A stretch of 64,000 nucleotides of DNA from Populus alba (lineage: Eukaryota; Streptophyta; Magnoliopsida; Malpighiales; Salicaceae). Each line of letters begins with the position of its first letter. The first letter of the stretch is position 1. The translations under genes were made by a program, and so were the position numbers. The notes below the pieces were generated by a model that saw only the letters and a program-made list of their open reading frames with translations, had not been told where the DNA came from and did not search any database. Shown here in pieces: positions 23,609 to 34,600 of this stretch. The stretch covers positions 7,311,345 through 7,375,344 of the forward strand of contig NC_133298.1 in assembly GCF_005239225.2 (NCBI RefSeq), written 5' to 3'.

Positions 23609-25245
23609 TGTTGTAACCCATTTTCGGGTCCCCACAAAAATAATAATAATAATAAAATTAAAAAAAAAATTTTAAAAATTAATTAAAAAAAAAACGAACA
23701 GTGTCGTTTTGACACTGTTCCTCTTCCCGCATGCTGCTAGAGCCCCACACCAATGATTGCAGGCTGCTCCCAAAAACCCGCCGCGCACCCGGCCGAAATC
23801 AAGGGAGCGACGCCTTGCTTTCGCGCCCAATGGCCGACCAACCGCCGCGTGACCCGCTCCCTGGCTCCACAGTGAAAAGCCACGCTCACTGGCTCTATAA
23901 ATAGAGGAGGAACGACGAACAGAAGAAGAAGAAGAAAAAAAGGAGACCGAGAGAGAGGGAACAAAAGGGAGAAGAGAGGGAGAAGACCGAGAGAAGAGAG
24001 GAGAGAAAGGAAGAAGCAGAGAAGAAAACAGAAAAAAACAAAGGAGAGAGAGAAGGAAAACCGCCGGCCACCGCGAACCGCCACGCCGCCACCACCACCC
24101 CTGTCGCATCAGCTACTGCCAGCATCAACACCGTTCCAGGTAACTTTCTCCACTGTCATTTTTTTTTTGCTTCGGCTTCGGCTTCATCTGCATGCAGAAC
24201 ATTTACGTTCTGCAGTAGATGAAGATTAATTAGCTAGTTACTGTGTTGTGCACAGTAATTGGCTAATTAATTCACGGTTACTGTATGCACAGTAACCCGG
24301 TTACTATACACGCTAATTAATTCTCTGGTTAATGTGCACACAGTAACCCCGGTTACTATGTGCACAGTAACCAGCCCATGCATTTGGGCCTGACCCGGCC
24401 CATTTCAAAGAAAAAAAAAATCAAAAATATTTGTTTCAGCATTTTATAATTTTTCCGCATATTTTTTATGTCATTTTGATTAATATTGGGTGGTATTTTA
24501 TGTTGTTAAAAATACAAAAATCTGATTTTAAAATACCCGGTTTTCATCAAAAACTTCCAAAAATACAAAAAAATTAAAAAAAAAGAGAAAAAAATGTTTT
24601 CATGCATATGGCCAAGTGTCTCAAAGCTAAAAATTCATATTGTATTTTTCATACACCAAAAAAAAATGTTTTAGCATGCATTTTGGCTTTAATAACCAGT
24701 TTATTAAAGTCAAGAGAATATTGGCCAATATTTCAAAAACAACAAAAATTTTATTTTGTTTGTCTCTTAGTATCCGGGGTATGACTTTACACGTAATGCA
24801 TATTCCGGATATTTAATTCTTTTTTTTGGACAATAGAACCTGGGGTATGACATTACACGTAATGCGTATTCCGGATATTTAATTCTTTTTTGTTTGGACA
24901 ATAGAACCCGTGGTATGACATTACATGTAATGCATATTTTGGACAATAGGAAACCACAACATGACTTAGATTTTATTAGACAAAACAATGCAGCCTACCT
25001 TAGGTAGGGCGTAGTTGGGGTGCTAACACCTTCCCTTTACGCAACCAGTTTCCGTACCTGATCTCTAAAGACCAGTAAGGGTTCCTAGTAACCAGAATAC
25101 TAGGTGGCGACTCCCAGTCCATATTTTCACATGTAGAGACAAGAATTCCTTGTCTCTCCATATTTTCCATGCCAAATAGACAACATACCACACCCTCATG
25201 AAGGGTTGGGGTGGACGATCGCTGCGCCGCCGCACACCTGCGACA
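23609..25245 (+). repeat. 5' LTR (complete)
   Basis: Starts TGTTGTAACCC and ends GCGACA, matching the TG...CA rule. A TATA box (TATAAATA, 23896-23903) is followed by a purine-rich leader (about 23925-24060), which marks the likely U3/R border near 23925. Near-palindromes GGTTACTGTATGCACAGTAACC-like (written here only by name) cluster at 24250-24375. A unit of about 63 bp containing GGGGTATGACATTACACG repeats about three times at 24775-24960. Confidence 0.8.
23896..23903 (+). promoter_or_regulatory. TATA box of the retroelement LTR
   Basis: TATAAATA sits about 290 bases into the 5' LTR and just before the purine-rich transcribed leader. It is absent from the 3' LTR copy, which lacks this part. 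Confidence 0.6.
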
Positions 25246-25247
25246 TA

Positions 25248-25270
25248 ATGACGACTCCACTGGGGACCTT
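25248..25270 (+). promoter_or_regulatory. Retroelement primer-binding site
   Basis: GACGACTCCACTGGGGACC starts about five bases after the 5' LTR. It resembles the tRNA-Arg-type primer sites described for Ogre/Tat elements. The tRNA identity is from memory and was not checked. Confidence 0.6.
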
Positions 25271-27957
25271 GTGGACTAAGCATTGTTTTGTCTAGTTTTT
25301 TTTCTTTGGATTTATTGTGTTTTATTTTTAAGATGAATTTCCCTTAGTTATTTGCTCATATGCTTTAAAGTTGTACATATTTGTTCATGCATTATAGATT
25401 GTGTCATGCATCATTCATATGAGAGTTTGTACTGAAAAACTTTAAGTTAAGTGGGGGACTAGCAGCTTACCTTACGACTTTTAGTCAAGGTTTAAGTTTG
25501 TGTAAACCCCAACTCTTCGCTGAGTGGTTAGACTGGTAATAGTTGGTACACGTGCCATCTCATTGCCTACAAGCCCCCATATTGCCTCCACGAGGGCGAT
25601 CACTGGGACAACAAGAGACCCTTTTTTAGAGACTGAATAGCCAACCTACCCATGTTCACATAATAAAACCTGTCCTTAGGTTGTATGTGCTATCGTTATT
25701 TGTATATGGGCAAACCCTTCTTGACATATTTTGAACTCATGATCGTCACTCCAAAAATTTTCATTGTAGAGTTTGGACAAGAATTAAGATTCTTGTTTCA
25801 TCATGTAACAATTACGATCATCATATGTCACCCCTTTGAAGGGCGAATTCATCATATAGATTACATGTTCATACATTTGGCATGCATGCACCTGAAAAGA
25901 AAGATAGGTCCCCTATGAATCTACAACACCCAAATTTGAGTGGAAAAAAACATTGGAGATAAAGAAGCGTGCTCGCCGCAACATCCATTTTCAAGAAGAG
26001 TTGGAGTCTCTGAACAAAAGCTTGACTCACCTCTAGCTTACTCGAGCATATATTGAGAAATGCCTCTAGTAAAGGTCCTTCCAATTGACCTATCATTTTT
26101 GTTCAAGCCCCAACAAAGACTCAACCTGAAGAAATTGAGGGCCCACATGATCAAGAGCCTCAACACAATTTAAAGGGAAATTGCATCACCGTGGCAGAAT
26201 GGAGCATGTTCTTTCTCTGCCAAAATAACTACCTCAGTTCGATCATGCCTCCAAAAACTTGATTTTTTGTTTCAACCTATTCTAGTTTTTGTTGGTCATT
26301 TGGCTAAAAAATTCCACAAGACTTTCCTTGTCCACTGAGCCTTTCTTGTTAATAAAATCATGTGTTTTGTTGTGCTCGTCACATGCCTTCATTTTTGTTG
26401 TTTCATGCAAATAACACATTGAGCATAACCTTTAAGCATGAAACCATCGCGCCCAAAATCTTGTGGTGTTTTTCCCTTTTCTTCCAAAACTATGCATGAT
26501 CGCATGTGAGGATTTTTAGGAATTCAAAGTTTAGTACAAAAACAAAAATCATGTTGACGTTTGTCCGAAACAAACGAGTTCTGAAAATTCAGGTGATTCC
26601 TTAGAGAGGTAACCATACACCTAGAAAAAAAAAAAACATGAAGTGACTCCAAAAGCTGGGTTTTATTTGCATGAATAATGAGAAATCACATTGCATACTT
26701 GCATGAAAGCAAGGCTTACCGATCCTAAATGCATGCATTTGAGATGAAGAAAGACCATCTTTGATAATCCTTTCACAAAGCTGAAATATATCATTTGCAG
26801 TCCCCTTTTGAGCCTAATAAATTTTTCTTGAAAAATAACCCTGGCTAGGATCACACCCCTAGACTGGGGAGGCAAGTGCAAAAAAAAATCCATAATGATT
26901 GAAAGTGCCCAAATAACTCTGGGGGGCATAAAAGAAAATTCTCAATCATCAAAGATGCCCATACAAAGCTAGGGGGCATGAAGAAAAATCCAAAGAATCC
27001 AAAAATTTTGAGCAAAAATTACAAGGCCAATGCAATGATGCTCAAAATCAAATGAAGAAAACAAAAACAAAGAGAAAAAGCTCAAGCCCCACACTGGGGG
27101 GCACCGTAGACCATTTTACAAATCAATTCTAAGGTCCAAAAATGTATAAACAAAAGAGTTTGGGATATAAACACTTGTGATCCTTAGTCTTAAAGTCTCT
27201 TAAACACCTTTTTGAGCCTGCAACATATCCTTTTCTTTGTAACCAATAACTAAAGCCTACATTACGCACCTGATAAAGCCCTTTTTGATCAAAGGCAAGC
27301 AATCTAGATCGGTATGCAGTACTTTCTCGCGCAAGTCAAATCATTATTCATACAAATAAAATAAATGCTTTGAATCAATCGGTTCTCAATAACCCTCAAA
27401 TTGACATTTAAACTTTTTGTGACCAACTAGATGTCACCTTCATCTTTAACCAAAAGCAAAAATCTTTCATCACTTCAAGAAACCTGTCCATAGGAATCAC
27501 TTGAATTTTTGAGAACAAGTTTATTTTGAACCAATGTCAAAATAATTTTTGTGATTGGAATAACTTGGAAGTTTCAAAAATTTTGCATGAAAACATTTCA
27601 TTGTACAAAAAACCCAAACTTACTTTCACATATCCTCACCCCAAACTAAACCCAAGTTGAACACTTGGGGGGCATGATCAAGCTGAGGGGCAATCAAAAC
27701 ACATGGTAGGGCTGGCTCCATGATTCCTTTTCTAAGGAAAATGTCGGGAAAAATTGGTAACTCTTAAGATAAAGGGTGAAGGACAAAGATGTATGATGAC
27801 ATCAAACCCTTCCCAGAGGTCAAGCCATCGAAGTTTACTACCAACACTACAACTTTTGAGAGAAAAAAAGACACCATGAAGAAATGGGGCCCTATATTTC
27901 TTAGGTAAGTATACATGCATATCAATCATAATGCATTTGCTTTTCAACATTGACAAA
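25271..27957. other. Degenerate internal region of the retroelement
   Basis: No open frame over 90 codons and no recognisable gag or pol motif. The stretch around 25920-26040 reads like decayed gag-type coding sequence, including frame-broken words. Repeated CTGGGGGGCA and AGGGGGCATGA words occur at 26918, 26970, 27100 and 27667. Confidence 0.55.
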
Positions 27958-27967
27958 TCATTGTTTC

Positions 27968-28545
27968 AACATCATCCCTTTGGTAGTGCGTTTTCTAACC
28001 CTACCTCCTTTTGAGTGCGCCTTTGAGCCCTCACCTCCATTTTGAGTGCGCCTTTGAGCCCTCATCCCTTTGGTAGTGCGTTTTCTAACCCTACCTCCTT
28101 TTGAGTGCGCCTTCGAGCCCTCACCTCCATTTTGAGTGCGCCTTTGAGCCCTCATCCCTTCGGTAGTGCGTTTTCTAACCCTACCTCCTTTTGAGTGCGC
28201 CTTCGAGCCCTCACCTCCATTTTGAGTGCACCTTTGAGCCCTCATCCCTTTGGTAGTGCATTTTCTAACCCTACCTCTTTTTGAGTGCGCCTTTGAGCCC
28301 TCACCTCCATTTTGAGTGCGCCTTTGAGCCTTCATCCCTTCGGTAGTGCGTTTTCTAACCCTACCTCCTTTTGAGTGCGCCTTCGAGCCATCGCCTCCAT
28401 TTTGAGTGAGCCTTTGAGCCCTCATCCCTTCGGTAGTGCGTTTTCTAACCCTACCTCCTTTTGAGTGCACCTTCGAGCCCTCACCTCCATTTTGAGTGCG
28501 CCTTTGAGTTTGCGCCTTTGAGCCCTCACCTCCCTTTTGAGTATG
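27968..28545. repeat. 90-bp tandem array inside the retroelement
   Basis: The start word CATCCCTTTGGTAGTGCG or CATCCCTTCGGTAGTGCG recurs at about 27972, 28062, 28152, 28242, 28332 and 28422, giving a strict 90-bp period and about 6.3 copies. Each unit contains two shorter repeats of TTTTGAGTGCGCCTTTGAGC. Because 90 is divisible by three, a long minus-strand frame of 245 codons (27958-28695) stays open with a 30-residue, Lys/Arg/Gly-rich repeat. I do not call it a gene. Confidence 0.9.
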
Positions 28546-28549
28546 CAAA

Positions 28550-29520
28550 GTAACCCGGTTACTATACACGCTAATTAATTCTCTGGTTAATGTGCACACA
28601 GTAACCCCGGTTACTATGTGCACAGTAACCAGCCCATGCATTTGGGCCAGGTTCGGCCCAGCCCATGCATTTGGGCCTGACCCGGCCCATTTCAAAGAAA
28701 AAAAATCAAAAATATTTGTTTCAGCATTTTATAATTTTTCCGCATAGTTTTTATGTCATTTTGATTAATATTGGGTGGTATTTTATGTTGTTAAAAATAC
28801 AAAAATCTGATATTAAAATACCCGGTTTTCATCAAAAACTTCCAAAAATACAAAAAAATTAAAAAAAGAGAAAAAAATGTTTTCATGCATACAGCCAAGT
28901 GTCTCAAAGCTAAAAATTCATATTGTATTTTTCATACACCAAAAAAAAATGTTTTAGCATGCATTTTGGCTTTAATAACCAGTTTATTAAAGTCAAGAGA
29001 ATATTGGCCAATATTTCAAAAACAACAAAAATTTTATTTTGTTTGTCTCTTAGTATCCGGGGTATGACTTTACACGTAATGCATATTTCGGATATTTAAT
29101 TCTTTTTTTTGGACAATAGAACCTGGGGTATGACATTACACGTAATGCGTATTCCGGATATTTAATTCTTTTTTTGTTTGGACAATAGAACCCGGGGTAT
29201 GACATTACATGTAATGCATATTTTGGACAATAGGAAACCACAACATGACTTAGATTTTATTAGACAAAACAATGCAGCTTACCTTAGGTAGGGCGTAGTT
29301 GGGGTGCTAACACCTTCCTTTTACGCAACCAGTCTCCGTACCTGATCTCTAAAGACCAGTAGGGGTTCCTAGTAACCAGAATACTAGGTGGCGACTCCCA
29401 GTCTATATTTTCACATATAGAGACAAGAATTCCTTGTCTCTCCCTATTTGTCAAGGAATAAATATTTTCTGTTTTTGCCTTGAGGGTGGACGATCGCCGC
29501 GCCGCCGCACACGTGCGACA
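28550..29520 (+). repeat. 3' LTR, truncated at its 5' side
   Basis: Matches the 5' LTR from about 24290 to its end. The first roughly 680 bases, with the TATA box and purine leader, are missing; the 90-bp array abuts the break. It carries a short local duplication of CCCATGCATTTGGGCC at about 28633-28679 that is absent from the 5' LTR. In its last 90 bases it differs from the 5' LTR by a replaced segment (about 29442-29483). Confidence 0.8.
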
Positions 29521-29525
29521 GTGGG
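29521..29525. repeat. Target-site duplication, right (GTGGG)
   Basis: Exact partner of 23604-23608, directly after the CGACA end of the 3' LTR. Confidence 0.8.
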
Positions 29526-29988
29526 TTTTCCAATAAATCTTCTAAGGAGTTTTAGGAAATTTGAATAATTGTTTGACCAACAAGTTTCATTATGTATTAT
29601 TAGTATCAATATATATAAATGATAGTAAAAACTCAACAAGGTTTTCTTTAAGTCTACTTTCAAGCTAGGATGACTAATCAACCAATTTTAGGACCTCACC
29701 AATCTTTTTTGCACAATGAAAAAAGCTATCAATTTATCTTTTTATCAAATCAAATTATCTAAAGGTGTATGTTTATAAGCCCATGTTAAAGTTTCAATCA
29801 ATTCCTACACCATGAAATTAAGAACATAAATACACTAAACTAAACAAAATTTCCAAATAAGAACATCCATGCCTAGATTGATAAACTTTTTACCCCAAAA
29901 TAATTATACACATTGATAAGTTGAGAAGATTTTAATCATAAATAATCTCTTAACCATCCCATCAAATAAGTATAAGATTCATTACACT

Positions 29989-30176
29989 CAGGGGCGGAAC
30001 TAGGAGGAGGCGGGCAGGGGCCCGTGCCCCTGTAAAATATTTTGAAGTTTTGTATTTTTAATGTTTAAATATAGTATAATATAATATATTTTTAATTTAA
30101 ATAGATAAAATTTCTAATAATAAATTATATTTTGAGTTTTGGCCCTCCCTGTTATATCATTTCAGCTCCGCCCCTG
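29989..30176. mobile_element. 188-bp hAT-type MITE
   Basis: Terminal inverted repeats CAGGGGCGGAACT and AGCTCCGCCCCTG bound the element. A perfect 8-bp target duplication ATTACACT flanks it at 29981-29988 and 30177-30184. An 8-bp duplication with CAGGGGCGGA ends is typical of hAT elements. The interior is AT-rich and non-coding, so a transposase would have to act in trans. Confidence 0.9.
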
Positions 30177-30479
30177 ATTACACTGTGAAGCATTACCCTG
30201 TTATAATGTTATGTTGTTCCAATGCTAATAATAAGTAACCTATATAATGGAATTTAAAAACCAAAAAACCACAAAATAAAAAGCATTCCAAGCTAAAATA
30301 TCAAAAGTACCATCTTGTCCCGAACCATCCTAAGAAAAACTATATTCAAAATCCTTCTATCTAACATGAACTTAGAACCATGCACATATAAAACACTTTT
30401 TACTAAGATTAATATAGTTTTATGTAAATGTAGAGCAATAACATGGTGAACCAAAAAGTCTCCATGATGCGATCCAAGC

Positions 30480-31400
30480 AATACCAAGATCCATTACAGG
30501 TTCTAATTGGTCTAGTGAAAAGACTTAGAGCTAAGATGTTTAAAAAGGCTTTCATTGGACTTCTTCAAGACATATGGACTAAGGTGGACTTCAAGAAGAT
30601 ATTAAATAATGTGTAAGAAGTCTTGATTGATTTAATTTATGTTTAAGAATGGTTTATTGCTGAGCATTTAGAGATTACAAAAATATTGAAATAAAAAGAT
30701 TGAAATCTGCTAATTTTGACAGTTCTATATTGTTTTGATCATTACTAGAGATATGAAAAGAATTTTAATGTGATTTTTATTGCATTAGAAAGTATAAATT
30801 CATATTTTTCCAGTGATATTTGGCACACCTTCTAATTTATTAAGATGAGATAGAGCCATGAATTTGAACTTGGGCTTTGTTTCTTCCAACAAATTATGAA
30901 AATAATTTTAGTGTTATTTAAATTAGTTAGGCTATTGTTTTATTTACCTTTCAAATATAATTAGGCCTTTTATAGATATTAGAGCTTTTATTTAAATTTA
31001 GGTTCATTGGATTATTATTATTTATTAGGTTTATCCATATTTATTAGGGATATCCTATGAGAATTAGAATTCTTTCTAATATAAATACTTTTTTGTAAAG
31101 TTTTTTTGAAAAAAAGAGAGACAATTTTTAATAAAGAAATCAATATTATTTTTATCTTTTGTGTAATTGAGTGATTCTTATACTAATTTCTTGATTGGAC
31201 TTATAAAATTTTAGAATAATTGATAAATTTTATTGTGATTTTATTTTACTCGTTTACATCTATTTACAAGCATAGAGTGAAAGTGATCATTGCGTAAAAT
31301 TTTGGTTCTCCAAGGTAGGTTCTTATTAGGTCAAATTGGAAACCATTCAAATATGATTTTAGTGTATCCTACCTAGTACGTAGGTGTCTATATTAGTCGG
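30480..31400 (+). mobile_element. Possible old LTR fragment
   Basis: The stretch has LTR-like features: a leader-like AT-rich run, AAATACTTTTTTGTAAAG near 31083, and then CTAGTACGTAGGTGTC followed by TCGGTTTCAGAGTTTG at 31398-31413, which looks like a damaged TGGTATCAGAGC primer site. No partner LTR was found, so this is tentative. Confidence 0.3.
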
Positions 31401-31413
31401 TTTCAGAGTTTGT

Positions 31414-33420
31414 GCTATTTTCAGGCTATATCCTTTTAATTTTTAGTTTGTGTTGTTTCTTGATTGTATTTCTTCATAGTTTTGGCTAGCGTCTTGTTTA
31501 TTTTTTTTAAAAAAAAAACTACTTTCTCTTATTATTTCAAAGTTTTCGTCAAACTCTATATTTAAAAAATAATAATCTTACTTAGATTCTTGATTTTGCC
31601 GAACACATCAAAAAAATTTTGTGTTTTTAATCTTCATTTTCAATCTTTATTGATTTAGTATTTATTGACATATAGAATTCTCGATCTATTTTATTAAATA
31701 CATGCATTGAATTTTGAACTTATAATTAATTTTAGCTACTAGAAAACACATTAACGAAGCATGCGCTTTTTTTTGCTGCTTGCATTTTCAAAAGATTTGG
31801 TTCAACTCGAAATGAGGGGGGCAATTGTCTAGTCTTCCACCAAGTTGCCTAGTCTTCTTTGTCTGGAAAACTCTATCTGGTTTTTGTGTTTGACCTAATT
31901 TAAATGAAACTTGTACATTTACACTTACTAAAATACTTGATGTACTTCTCTCTCTTATAAATACGTTAGATCAGGTTTAAAAAATGATAAGAAAAAAAAT
32001 GTTTTGGATTACTGGGTTATAAGGGCAATTTGAATTAATTATTTTTATCAAGATAATATCATTTTGTTTGTTTTTTATATTTTTAAAAAACAAATCCTCA
32101 ACGTTAATTTAGTTAGGTTTAATTACATTAAACAATTTTAGCCCGATAACATTATTTTTTATATATATATTTAAACTAAAACCCTGTTCGAATAAGGTTT
32201 TGAATTATTAGTTTTTCAGGCAAACTCAACGTACTGCTCTGGCAATTAAAAGAAACCATTTATCCGAAAAACAAAAGAAGAAGAAGAAGAAGAAGATGAA
32301 GAATACGAGGGAAAGCCATCTGAAAAAGGGGAAGCACATGTGACGTATAAAGAGAGGTTGGATATGCAACACGGCTTTGATTACAGCCACTAATGGCATT
32401 ATTTAATCATGAAATGCCATCTTACTTGGGTGGATAATAACGCATGACAAGGACACCACCACCACCCACTTCATCTTCCTGTTCATGCACTAATATATAG
32501 CCAGGAAGAAGCTAGCAAAGCAGGAGCGAGCACAGTCAGTGCCCTGAACAGCTGTGACACCAGATTTCAGGGACCTATGGCTGAAATGGAGTGCCTATTC
32601 TGCTCCAGATGTGTCTGATTTCTCCATTTAATAATAATAACAATGGAGTTGTTCATTGAACTAGAGTTTGTGGTGGCTATAATTAATCGTGTTCTCCACG
32701 GAAGCATAAAATAGAGTAAATCGAGGATCAAAGTATGCCTTGTCGAATCCCATCTTCCCTTGCTGTTAGTGGCTTAAGGTCACCTTGCATTAGGGGATCG
32801 AGGGAGAGAGCTTTCAAGTTTCAATGCACAGGTGTTTCCTTTGTGGATTGCGTGGCCACCTTCCCGGCCACACTCTGGACAGGATCATATTACCACGTAT
32901 TCTGATCTCAGCTGTTCTTGGTGAATTATTTTCAAGGATTCAATGCAGCAAGCACTAGCCTCTCATTTGCCAGCCACGCAGTCCCATCATGGAGTTATTT
33001 TTTTATTCATTTCAGTGGCACTGTGTTGGATATATAGCTGGTGATCGATGGTTATGGCCATGCAGCAGAGTCAGGTTTTATAACTTCAGTTTGGATCTGG
33101 GTTCTTGCAGGTAGGTTTGGCAAATGATCGGCAAGGTTGGATCTATTTTCACTATGAATTATACTTGACTTTATCCCTCATCAAGCGTTTCTCTCTCTCT
33201 CGAAATAATCTTTATTAAAAATCAGCTCTCAAGAAATTAAAATAGAAAAATAAATATATTCCCATACATAAATCACAAACAAACCATAAATTAATAAAGT
33301 CAAATGCAAGTCGCACATATTAGCAAACAATTTTAAAAATAATAAGAAAATACTAGGTTGAGTAGGAGTTGGGTGAATTCACAACACTGCCTAAAAAATG
33401 TTAAACAGTAATGGAATTAG
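31414..33420. other. Intergenic region with a promoter-like spot
   Basis: No coding family was recognised. ATATATAG at about 32492 is followed by less AT-rich, transcript-like sequence to about 33110, with no long open frame. This could be a non-coding RNA gene. A (GAA)n tract lies at about 32276-32300. Confidence 0.35.
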
Positions 33421-33427
33421 TGCCGGA

Positions 33428-33718
33428 TGTTAGAGAATAATTTAAATCATATCCTGAGACCTCATCTAACAGCTTAAGCTTTTGGGTTGAGATGGTTCTT
33501 TGATATGGTATCAAAGTCTTGATGACCAAGCGGTCATGAGTTCGAATCTCACCATCCCCATTTATTTGATAAAAATTAAGCACAAGGTAATGTGGGCCTG
33601 TGCAAGTTTCAAGCCCAAAAGGCTTTCACTTAAGGGGGGGTGTTAGAAAATAATATAAATCATATCCTGGAACCTCACCTAACATCTTAAGCTTTTGGGT
33701 TGAGATGGTTCTTTGATA
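33428..33718 (+). mobile_element. TRIM (miniature LTR retrotransposon)
   Basis: Two 78-bp LTRs (33428-33505 and 33641-33718) start TGTTAGA and share most bases. After the first comes TGGTATCAAAG (33506-33516), an initiator-Met-type primer site. Before the second is a G-rich polypurine tract AAGGGGGGG. The flanks CCGGA (33423-33427) and CTGGA (33719-33723) are a near-perfect 5-bp target duplication. The interior carries a tRNA-like GTTCGAATC word. The element is too small to encode proteins. Confidence 0.85.
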
Positions 33719-33919
33719 CTGGAGAATTTTTCGTTTGTTATTTTCAATGATAACAGCAATGCAAAATATCCAGCGATAAATCCGAAAGAAATTACAAACA
33801 TAAAATTTTCTTTCAGTAGTTAACAATGAAATTGCTAACAAAATAAAAATAATTAAAAATATATATATACTAGTGATTTCATCGATAAAATAACACATCA
33901 TTAATCTCATAAAAAGTAA

Positions 33920-34600
33920 ACAAAAAAATAATCTGAGTCAACTTGAGTTAACTTGCTAAACTCATGACTAAGGTCATAAGACTGTGATAACCCCATAAAA
34001 AGTAAATTAAAATAAATTATGAAGCCTGATTTTCAATAAACTCTTTCTCAAAAGTTGAAGTTGAAAAAAAAAATCAATCTAACAATAGGACACAATAAAA
34101 TGACCTAAGTCTACTTGGATTAACTTACAAAACATGTGACCTGAGTTATATGATCGAGATAACCTCATAGAAAAAAAACCAAAATAAATCATAAACCCTA
34201 ATTCGTAATAATCAACTTTATACTGAATGATGAAATTGAAAAAAATATCAATCAGAAAAAGACCAGAAAAACTTGAGTTATCCAGGTTAACCAGTCAAAC
34301 ATGCATCACGAGTTATGAAATCAAGATAGCCTTGTAGAAAGTAAATCAAGATAAACCATGAAGCCTAATTCTCGATTAAAATAATATAAAATGATAAAAT
34401 TGAAAAAAAATATATATCAATTAAAAAAAGGCAAAAAAAAACATCAAGTCAAGTGAGTTAATCCGCCAAACTCATTATACATGTTATGAGACCAATCAAA
34501 CCACATATAAAGCAAACCACGGTAAATTATAAAACTCAATTCTCAATAAACTAAATGTTGGAGTATGAAATTAGAGAAAAAAAATCGATTTAGAAAAGAA
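33920..34600. repeat. Degenerate tandem array, unit about 150-160 bp
   Basis: About four diverged units share the order: CTTGAGTTAAC, CAAACTCATGAC/CAAACATGCATC, GAGATAACC/GATAGCC, AAAGTAAATCAA, AAACCATGAAGCCTAATTCTC. A further related, more broken stretch lies at about 38340-38900. Confidence 0.6.

Larger units (their letters stand above)
23609..29520 (+). mobile_element. Non-autonomous Tat/Ogre-like LTR retrotransposon
   Basis: A 5.9-kb element bounded by GTGGG duplications. Order: 5' LTR (23609-25245), primer-binding site, about 2.7 kb of degenerate internal DNA, a 90-bp tandem array, and a shortened 3' LTR. No reverse transcriptase, integrase or complete gag frame is visible, so it cannot move by itself. 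The primer site looks like the GACTCCACTGGGGAC type known from Ogre/Tat elements. The internal region has repeated GGGGGGCAT and ACTGGGGGGCACC words, common in Tat-group non-coding DNA. The class assignment is inference from the primer site and LTR style. The two LTRs differ at only a few positions in the parts compared by eye, so insertion is not very old. Confidence 0.8.

Noticed and set aside
23672..24131. Three overlapping minus-strand frames of 78-145 codons rich in Ser, Leu and Phe
   Set aside because: They are the antisense of the purine-rich leader of the 5' LTR. The composition explains the open frames and no family matches.
27958..28695. 245-codon minus-strand frame as a protein gene
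   Set aside because: It comes from a 90-bp tandem array whose period is a multiple of three. No start context, domain or promoter supports a gene.
33530..33560. A tRNA gene suggested by GTTCGAATC
   Set aside because: No acceptor stem or anticodon arm is present, and the word lies inside a TRIM element.
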